Of a stretch of DNA of 10,969 nt, positions 7,301-10,969 are shown in pieces. Origin of the DNA: CAZJNX01 sp964547415. GTDB lineage: Bacteria; Pseudomonadota; Alphaproteobacteria; Rhizobiales; Amorphaceae. Under the pieces are notes generated by a model. The model had not been told where the DNA came from. It was given only the letters and a program-made list of their open reading frames with translations, and did no database searches. A program made the translations under genes and the position numbers. Every line of letters starts with the position of its first letter. Position 1 is the stretch's first letter. Where the stretch lies: assembly GCA_964547415.1 (NCBI GenBank), contig CAZJNX010000163.1, positions 1-10,969 of the forward strand, in the 5' to 3' direction.

Positions 7301-8369
7301 CGTCGTCGGCCGTGCCGTCCCACTCGTTCGTGAAGTCCTGGGCGTGGACGATCCGGTCGCTCACCCCGTCGCCGTTCGCGTCCGGCCCGAAGGCGGGATG
7401 GTCGAGGTCGATCCCGGTGTCGATGACCACGACGGCGTAGCCGTCCCCGTCGACGCCCGGCAGGCGCGGATCGGACCGCAGCTCGTCGAGGCCCACGAGG
7501 TCGCCCCCGCGGTTGCTCGCCAGGCCCTGATCGGCCGTCGCCGTACCGGCGATCGACACCTTCCGGTCCGACCCCTCGAAGGTGACCTCCGGCACCCTCT
7601 TCGCCGCGCCGTCGCCGGTGCCGCCGTTCCCCTCCTCGCCGAAGAGGAAGGCGTCCGCCCCGAGATCGTCGGCCTCGACGCCGCGCAGCACGATGCGGCC
7701 CTCGCCCGTGTGAACCACGGCATCGCCCCGCCGCGTCTCGCGGATCGCGAGATCCTCCGGCCCGTCGGCGATGGCGCCGAGGTCGATCACGTCGATCCCG
7801 ACCGCGAAATCGCGGATCACGTCCCGGCCATGGTCCAGGCCGAAGCGGAAGGTGTCGGCCCCGTCGCCGCCGACGAGCCGGTCGCGGCCCGCGCCGCCCG
7901 ACAGCACGTCGGCCCCGTCGCCGCCGACGAGCCGGTCGCGGTCCGCGCCGCCCGCCAGCATGTCGGCCCCGTCGCGGCCGACGAGCCGGTCGCGGCCCGC
8001 GCCGCCCGACAGCACGTCGGCCCCGTCGCCACCGACGAGCCTGTCGCGGCCCGCGCCGCCCGACAGCACGTCGTCGCCGTCATGGCCCGCGAGCCGGTCC
8101 GCGCCGTCCCCGCCGGACAGGCTGTCGTGGCCGGCCTGGCCGAGGAGCCTGTCGCGGCCCTCGCCGCCGTCGAGGTCGTCGTTCCCGCCGCGGCCGAACA
8201 GGCGGTCGTTGCCCGCGCCGCCCGCCAGCACGTCGTCGTCCCCGTCGCCGCGCAGCCGGTCCCGCCCGGGCCTGCCGACAAGCGGGAGCGGCGCGCTGGC
8301 CGCACCCCACGGGGCGTCGAACAAGAATGCATCGGGCCCTGCCGACCCGGTCTCTCCCGTCGTCGTCAT
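4383..8369 (-). CDS. RTX-containing subtilisin-like (S8) serine protease with five PPC domains
   Basis: This 1328-residue modular protein is probably secreted and calcium-dependent. Residues 36-175 are RTX nonapeptides (GGxGxDxLx pattern, e.g. GGAGNDRLFG). Residues 171-240 resemble the capping segment that usually follows RTX rolls (DTFRFG, then IRDFAVGIDVIDLGA). Residues 305-616 are an S8 peptidase with predicted catalytic Asp317 (VIDTG), His360 (NGHGTHVAS) and Ser545 (MSGTSQATPYVAG), plus oxyanion Asn460 (AAAAGND). A DANGDGVSD loop (330-338) looks calcium-binding. A Pro/Glu linker (622-650) leads to five PPC-like beta domains, each with a GDxDW or DRDW start and a DDxGxxLx middle; a Pro/Asp/Val linker (1009-1031) separates the third and fourth. 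There is no Sec signal peptide, fitting type I secretion, but the RTX block is N-terminal and the C-terminus (ending DLSEAPLA) carries no repeats. AGGAG lies 8 nt before the ATG. The gene stands alone, and substrate and role are unknown. Confidence 0.93.
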   Translation of the reverse strand: MTTTGETGSAGPDAFLFDAPWGAASAPLPLVGRPGRDRLRGDGDDDVLAGGAGNDRLFGRGGNDDLDGGEGRDRLLGQAGHDSLSGGDGADRLAGHDGDDVLSGGAGRDRLVGGDGADVLSGGAGRDRLVGRDGADMLAGGADRDRLVGGDGADVLSGGAGRDRLVGGDGADTFRFGLDHGRDVIRDFAVGIDVIDLGAIADGPEDLAIRETRRGDAVVHTGEGRIVLRGVEADDLGADAFLFGEEGNGGTGDGAAKRVPEVTFEGSDRKVSIAGTATADQGLASNRGGDLVGLDELRSDPRLPGVDGDGYAVVVIDTGIDLDHPAFGPDANGDGVSDRIVHAQDFTNEWDGTADDENGHGTHVASIVGSAASACLGAAPAADIIALQALERNGSGTIAGIERALQWVVDNVAAYNIVAVNLSLGDSSNVNRERPDRSGLADEFAALASLDVVVAAAAGNDYFFHQREGVSSMAADPNALAVGAVWDGDHGGFSWGDGARDFTTGADRLTSFSQRSDDVGMVFAPGAPILGALPGGGSGGMSGTSQATPYVAGIAALAQDMADTHLGRRLTPAEFEDLLRSTADVIVDGDDEDDNVANTGASLPRVNAMALAEAIMAMADGGPAPDPAPEPTPEPSPQPTPEPEPPADDVPDDRSTGAVLSFDGPARGTIEVAGDRDWFAVTLEPGVRYAFTLSGQPSGAGTLPDPVLVLRDPSGAAVASNDDHGGTLESRIEFQVNAGGTYFLSAKAFQGATGSYVLAGEWLGRDDDLPAGPDTPSTLLPGGGDATGTLETAGDVDWHRLSVTAGTTYTIDLAGAGGPDGLADPLARLLTADGQLVTGDDDGGPGLDARIVHTATATGELFLAASAYGAGTGRYAVSVEASGGVTGDLPADASTPARLTPGGSLESTIDGPADRDWVAMTLEAGSSYTLALDGAGGAGRPLRDPVLSVFDPAGRAVAFNDDGPSGLDSLIEGFVPAESGVYYAEAAAFADSGAGGFRLTLSAGDGGPDEPVDPGEPVDPVDPVEPGGDVPDDASTTSRIDVGTPLTGELEERGDRDWHRLDLAPGTDYVVSLVGRHGGGGTLRDPFLRIHDTDGRGLGRDDDSGRGLSSELVLASGTGGEVFVSAGAFGDRGSGTYTVLVQELGGRARIVDDAPSDAGTEAVVDAGGRYRGSIERPGDRDWIAVELEAREAYALRVNGVGRDRLDDPGLVLRDAGGAVLASDDDGGRGLNAALTPFVAPDDGIYFIDVGTFDDEGTGDYVVRLRTLDVAHPGLRGAAVNDNSWNGAAGADGIATNEDAARQHPSDEPWDRSAWPWPSGHDLSEAPLA
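4575..6407 (-). repeat. Five tandem PPC domain copies within the protease gene
   Basis: Five protein repeats of about 105-115 residues lie at roughly 655-760, 775-880, 888-1001, 1030-1142 and 1150-1265 of the protease. Each has a start such as GDRDWFAV, GDVDWHRL, DRDWVAM, GDRDWHRL or GDRDWIAV, an acidic DD(D/H)GG-like turn in the middle, and a closing (T/A)GxY or GxF strand. This matches the pre-peptidase C-terminal (PPC) beta-sandwich family, which commonly trails secreted proteases. The copies differ clearly from one another, so the duplications look old. Confidence 0.8.
7845..8264 (-). repeat. RTX nonapeptide block coding region
   Basis: This stretch encodes residues 36-175 of the protease, about fifteen successive nine-residue GGxGxDxLx units. 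In the known family these wind into a parallel beta-roll binding one calcium ion per turn, folding only outside the cell where calcium is high. The first half is diverged (GRGGNDDLDG, GQAGHDSLSG); the second half is nearly uniform, alternating GGAGRDRLV and GGDGADVLS. Confidence 0.88.
7854..8069. repeat. 54-bp tandem repeat, four near-identical copies
   Basis: Four consecutive 54-bp units (7854-7907, 7908-7961, 7962-8015, 8016-8069) each start GTCGGCC or nearly so on the plus strand and encode 18 residues, two RTX nonapeptides. Copies differ at only a few bases, including C/T in the GCGG(C/T)CC segment, AGCAC versus AGCAT, and CGCC versus CGCG or CACC. Such identity against a diverged left part of the RTX block implies recent in-frame expansion or gene conversion. 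Confidence 0.9.
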
Positions 8370-8714
8370 CGCGTCCTCTCCTCGAGAGCAGCGGCCGCTC
8401 GTGCGGGAGAGAGGGACACCCGCCCCGTCCGGCGGAGGCGATCCGCCGGTCGCCCGGTCCCGCGGGCGGCGCTGCAGCTTTTGTCCGGATCATGAACGGG
8501 CGAGCTTGCGCGAGACTTGCACTCTTTGGTTGCAATGCGCTCCGGCACTGGCGCCCGCGGTCGCGGCACGCTATGGGGCGCGTGGCGCGGTCGCCGGCAC
8601 CGCGGCGGGCGGATCGGGGATCGGCGCGCGTCCGCGCCAGCGGGGCGACGGGGGCGACGGTCCCCTGCGCCGCCGATGCCCGGAGGATCGCCGTGGCGCC
8701 CGGAGGCCGACCCC
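8370..8714. other. Divergent intergenic region between protease and gtrA
   Basis: This 345-bp region must carry the 5' signals of both the minus-strand protease gene and the plus-strand gtrA. The least GC-rich part (about 8475-8540) is the likeliest promoter site; it contains TTGCGC and TTGCAC on the plus strand and TTGCAA on the minus strand, but no convincing -10 box. TTGCA and TGCAA lie 9 bp apart (near 8517-8535) as a small inverted repeat that could bind a regulator. A plus-strand frame runs through into gtrA from 8517, but its N-terminal extension is Arg/Gly-rich and looks non-coding. No gene of its own is seen. Confidence 0.5.
8429..8449. repeat. Perfect 8-bp inverted repeat in the protease leader
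   Basis: CCGGCGGA and TCCGCCGG flank a 5-nt GGCGA loop, 59-80 bp before the protease ATG. The arms match perfectly. It could form a hairpin in the protease mRNA leader or serve as an operator. No T-run follows on either strand, which argues against a terminator. Confidence 0.4.
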
Positions 8715-9206
8715 ATGATCCCGCGCGAGACCGTCTGGCAGTTCATGCGCTTTTCCGCCGTCGGCGTGTTCGGGGCCGTCGCCCACTACGGGGTGCTGAT
8801 CCTGGCGGTGGAGGCGGCGGGACTGTCCGCGGTCGTCGGGTCCATGCTCGGCGCGGTCTCGGGCGCGGCGGTCAACTACGCCCTCGCGCGGCTGTTCGTC
8901 TTCCGCACGCGGCGCAGCCACGTCTCGGCGATCCCGCGCTTCTTCCTGACGGCGGCGGGCAGCGCGGCGCTCAACGGGGCGGCGATGGCGCTCCTCGTGC
9001 CGGGCCTCGGCCTGCCGTACCTGCCCGCGCAGGTGGCGGTGACGGGCGTTCTCGTGCTCGTCAACTACGTGGCGAGCCGTCGCTTCACCTTCAGCGACCC
9101 GGGGCCGCGACCGCTGGCGCGGGCCGCAGCTCGAACGCCATCCGGCGCTGGTCGTGGCCGAGGTTGGGACGGATGCGGCGCGCCGAAAGGCCGTGGCGGC
9201 CCATGA
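8715..9206 (+). CDS. GtrA family membrane protein
   Basis: This 163-residue protein has four predicted membrane spans (about 12-31, 37-57, 76-96, 102-120). GtrA-family proteins are thought to help flip undecaprenyl-phosphate-linked sugars across the inner membrane for O-antigen, teichoic acid or other surface glycan modification. The family's internal duplication is visible: NYALARLFVF after span 2 (54-63) and NYVASRRFTF after span 4 (117-126). The ATG at 8715 is chosen because GGAGG lies 8 nt before it and the following MIPRETVWQFMRFSAVG resembles family N-termini; an upstream in-frame ATG at 8517 would add 66 Arg/Gly-rich residues unlike the family. The tail after residue 128 is a hydrophilic, Arg/Gly-rich extension of about 35 residues overlapping the methyltransferase gene by 116 bp in convergent orientation. 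A GtrB-like glycosyltransferase begins 703 bp downstream on the same strand and is the likely partner. Confidence 0.88.
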   Translation: MIPRETVWQFMRFSAVGVFGAVAHYGVLILAVEAAGLSAVVGSMLGAVSGAAVNYALARLFVFRTRRSHVSAIPRFFLTAAGSAALNGAAMALLVPGLGLPYLPAQVAVTGVLVLVNYVASRRFTFSDPGPRPLARAAARTPSGAGRGRGWDGCGAPKGRGGP

Positions 9207-9804
9207 GGGCAACGAAGCCGTCCTCGGCGTGGCGGGCGAGGCCCAGGCGGCCGCGCAGCCGCCGGTAGTCCGAGAACGCCGTCCGCGCGAGGCCGAGGAG
9301 AGCGGCGCCGAGGAAGCCCTCGCGCCGCGCGAAGGACAAGAGCGCCAGAGCATCCCCCGCCGCGCCCGCCGACGGGGGGATGACGTCCCCGATCACGATC
9401 CGCCCGTCCGGGGAAAGGAGCCGGCGGAAGGCCGCGAGCGCATCGCAAAGGGCCGCTGCGTCGAGGTACTGGATCACGGAATGGGCCACGACGAGGTCCA
9501 CCGATCCCGCCGGCTGCGACGACAGGTCCGCCGGGGCGAGGACGACGATCCGCCCGTCGCCGCCGTGGCGGGCCGAAAGGCGCGTCCGCACGGCCGGCGC
9601 CGCATCGCACAGGAGGAGGCGACCCGCGGCCTCCGCCACGCGCCCGGCCGACAGCGCCTCGCCGCAGCCGTAGTCGAGGACCGTGCCGCCCCCGGGGGGC
9701 ACCAGCGCGGCGATCCCCTCGGCCACCAGCGCGTAGTGGGCCGCCCGGTGACGGTCACAGACGTAGACCGAGGGCGCGCCGTCGAAGTAGCCGACCCAGT
9801 CCAT
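9091..9804 (-). CDS. Class I SAM-dependent methyltransferase
   Basis: This 237-residue protein starts MDWVGYFDGAPSVYVCDRHR. It has the Rossmann-type SAM-binding core: motif I VLDYGCGEA (42-50), an acidic residue after the second strand in LLLCDAAP (Asp67), a VDLVVAHSVIQYL strand (102-114), and SPDGRIVIGDVIPP (131-144), matching the post-core strand of the Methyltransf_11/25 type. The C-terminus (NLGHDQRRMAFELRP) fits the final beta-hairpin. The ATG at 9804 is preferred over one 60 bp upstream because GGAGG lies 7 nt before it and the upstream ATG has no ribosome binding site. The methyl acceptor cannot be read from sequence; the position between gtrA and a GtrB-like gene suggests a sugar, lipid carrier or other envelope component. 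It is divergent from the glycosyltransferase (104-bp gap) and its last 116 bp overlap the end of gtrA. Confidence 0.88.
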   Translation of the reverse strand: MDWVGYFDGAPSVYVCDRHRAAHYALVAEGIAALVPPGGGTVLDYGCGEALSAGRVAEAAGRLLLCDAAPAVRTRLSARHGGDGRIVVLAPADLSSQPAGSVDLVVAHSVIQYLDAAALCDALAAFRRLLSPDGRIVIGDVIPPSAGAAGDALALLSFARREGFLGAALLGLARTAFSDYRRLRGRLGLARHAEDGFVALMGRHGLSARRIRPNLGHDQRRMAFELRPAPAVAAPGR

Positions 9805-9908
9805 CGGCCGTCCTCCCGTTCGGGGCCGGCGCGCCTGGCGCCGTTGTTCGCCGTTCACATCCATGATGGAAAATGGATCGTGACCGCAAGCGCGCAGGAG
9901 GACCAGGA
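9805..9908. promoter_or_regulatory. Divergent promoter region with nested inverted repeat
   Basis: This 104-bp gap carries the 5' signals of the minus-strand methyltransferase and the plus-strand glycosyltransferase. Its centre is unusually AT-rich for the window. TCCAT-G-ATGGA (9860-9870) is a perfect 11-bp palindrome; the longer arms ATCCAT (9859-9864) and ATGGAT (9873-9878) form a second, overlapping inverted repeat. This is a plausible operator controlling one or both genes. I could not identify clear -35/-10 boxes. Confidence 0.4.
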
Positions 9909-10969
9909 ATGCACGCGCCTTCCGCCCACGGCCTTCCGACCGCGGCCGGTGAGCCGGCCGACCCGCGGCGGCGACGGCTGACCCGCCCGTTCGTCTCGGT
10001 GGTGGTGCCGGCCCACGACGAGGAGCGGAACCTGTCGCCGCTCCTCGAGCGGCTCGAGGCGACGCTCGACCGCCTCGCCGGGCGATACGAGGTGATCCTC
10101 GTGGACGACCGCAGCCGCGACGCCACCTTCGCCGTCGCCCTCGCGCTCCGGGCGAGCCGGCCCTGGCTGAAGCTGATCCGCCTGTCGCGCAACTTCGGCA
10201 AGGAGGTGGCGCTCGCCGCGGGCCTCGCCGAGGCGCGCGGCGACGTCGTGGTCCAGCTCGACGCGGACCTGCAGCACCCGCCCGAGCTCGTCGGCGCCTT
10301 CCTCGAGGCGTGGGCGGAAGGGGCGGACATCGTGTACGGGGCGCGGGAGCGGGCGGGGGAGCGGGGCCTGCGCGAGATCCTCTCCCGTGCCTTCTATCGT
10401 CTCTACGACAACGTCGCGGAGGTGCCGCTCATGCCCGGCAGCGGCGACTTCGCCCTGTTCGACCGCAAGGTGGTGGACGTTCTCGTCGCGATGCCCGAGC
10501 GCAACCGCTTCGGCAAGGGGCTCTACGCCTGGGTGGGCTTCGAGCGTCGGGCGATCCCCTACGTGCCCCACGCGCGCCATGCCGGAACGAGCCGCTTCGA
10601 CCTCGCCCGCCTCGTGCGCCTGGCCGTCGACGGGATTACCTCCTTCAGCGTGCTGCCGCTGCGGGTCTGGTCGGCGGTGGGGGCGGTGGTCTCGCTGCTG
10701 TCGTTCGCGGGCGGGGCGGTCATCCTCTTCCAGACGCTGGTCTGGGGCGGGAGCGTGCCGGGCTACCCCTCGATCATGGTGGCGATCGCCTTCCTCGGCG
10801 GCGTGCAGCTCGTCACGCTTGGGGTGCTCGGGGAGTACCTCGGGCAGGTCTACATGGAGGTGAAGCGCCGTCCGCTCTACGTGGTGGACGAGCGGATCGG
10901 CTTTGCCGACGCGTTCCCGCGGCGCACTGCCGGTCGGACGGCGGCGGGCGGCGAGACGGCCGTCGCGGG
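9909..10969 (+). CDS. GtrB/DPM1-like family 2 glycosyltransferase (3' end outside window)
   Basis: The open frame runs 353 codons to the window edge without a stop. It is a GT-A fold inverting transferase of the polyprenyl-phosphate glycosyltransferase type (GtrB, YkcC, ArnC relatives), which moves a sugar from a nucleotide donor to undecaprenyl phosphate on the cytoplasmic face. Visible motifs are FVSVVVPAHDEERNL (28-42), VDD (65-67), the metal-binding DAD within LDADLQHPPE (117-126), GSGDFALFDRKVVD (177-190) and RFGKGLYAWVGF (200-211). Two C-terminal membrane spans follow (about 252-276 and 288-312), then GEYLGQVYMEVKRRPLYVV (308-326), typical of the subfamily. Many relatives have QDPPE; here it is QHPPE. 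Usual length is 310-340 residues, so the stop should lie just beyond the edge; the visible tail is Arg/Gly/Ala-rich. AGGAGG lies 7 nt before the ATG. It is the probable partner of the GtrA protein. Confidence 0.93.
   Translation, partial: MHAPSAHGLPTAAGEPADPRRRRLTRPFVSVVVPAHDEERNLSPLLERLEATLDRLAGRYEVILVDDRSRDATFAVALALRASRPWLKLIRLSRNFGKEVALAAGLAEARGDVVVQLDADLQHPPELVGAFLEAWAEGADIVYGARERAGERGLREILSRAFYRLYDNVAEVPLMPGSGDFALFDRKVVDVLVAMPERNRFGKGLYAWVGFERRAIPYVPHARHAGTSRFDLARLVRLAVDGITSFSVLPLRVWSAVGAVVSLLSFAGGAVILFQTLVWGGSVPGYPSIMVAIAFLGGVQLVTLGVLGEYLGQVYMEVKRRPLYVVDERIGFADAFPRRTAGRTAAGGETAVA

Noticed and set aside
7854..8069. Regularly spaced repeats that could suggest a CRISPR array
   Set aside because: The units are contiguous without unique spacers and encode in-frame RTX nonapeptides.
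4557..8495. 1312-codon open frame on the plus strand, antisense to the whole protease gene
   Set aside because: It mirrors the GC-rich codons of the protease. The protein is Arg/Val/Ala/Gly-rich with no recognisable domain, while the minus strand has S8 catalytic motifs, RTX and PPC repeats in one frame with a good ribosome binding site.
8517..8714. Longer GtrA start giving a 229-residue protein
   Set aside because: The extra 66 residues are Arg/Gly-rich with no membrane span, unlike GtrA proteins, and the ATG at 8715 has a strong GGAGG.
8327..9268. 313-codon plus-strand frame overlapping gtrA
   Set aside because: Arg/Ala/Gly-rich and out of frame with the four membrane spans and conserved repeats of GtrA.
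9805..9864. Longer methyltransferase start at 9864
   Set aside because: No ribosome binding site before it, an Arg-rich extension, and it would overlap the palindromic promoter region; the start at 9804 has GGAGG at 7 nt.

Overview
The window looks like chromosomal DNA from a GC-rich alphaproteobacterium, probably of the Rhizobiales/Rhodospirillales type. This rests on base composition (third codon positions nearly all G or C), a replicative DnaE of alphaproteobacterial character, and the remains of an IS630-type transposase. Genus cannot be told from sequence reading alone. GC content is uneven: the middle of dnaE is locally near 55 percent, while parts of the protease gene exceed 80 percent.

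Left part (1-3920, all minus strand). A degraded N-terminal stub of an IS630-family transposase lies just beyond the 3' end of dnaE. dnaE (282-3698) encodes a complete replicative DNA polymerase III alpha subunit. Upstream of it, in the same direction, is a very short reading frame (3822-3920) for a 32-residue single-span membrane peptide with a good ribosome binding site. A TTGACA box lies just upstream, so the peptide and dnaE may share a transcript. A 123-nt leader with a stem-loop separates the two.

Middle part (3921-8714). A 462-bp gene-free stretch is followed by one very large minus-strand gene (4383-8369). It encodes a 1328-residue modular subtilisin-like protease with an unusual order: an N-terminal RTX calcium-binding repeat block with its capping segment, then a complete S8 catalytic domain, a Pro/Glu linker, and five pre-peptidase C-terminal (PPC) beta domains. 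There is no Sec signal peptide. The RTX block suggests type I secretion, but no transporter genes are in the window. A 345-bp divergent region separates this gene from the next cluster.

Right part (8715-10969). Three genes suggest a cell-surface glycan or lipid-linked sugar cluster: a GtrA-family membrane protein (plus), a class I SAM-dependent methyltransferase (minus) whose 3' end overlaps that of gtrA by 116 bp, and a GtrB/DPM-like family 2 glycosyltransferase (plus) that runs off the right edge. GtrA and GtrB families normally act together: GtrB loads a sugar onto undecaprenyl phosphate and GtrA is thought to help flip it. The methyltransferase sits inverted between them.

I found no tRNA, rRNA, CRISPR array, phage gene or defence system. 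The most unusual object is the RTX-first protease; the short peptide upstream of dnaE is the most likely overlooked gene.
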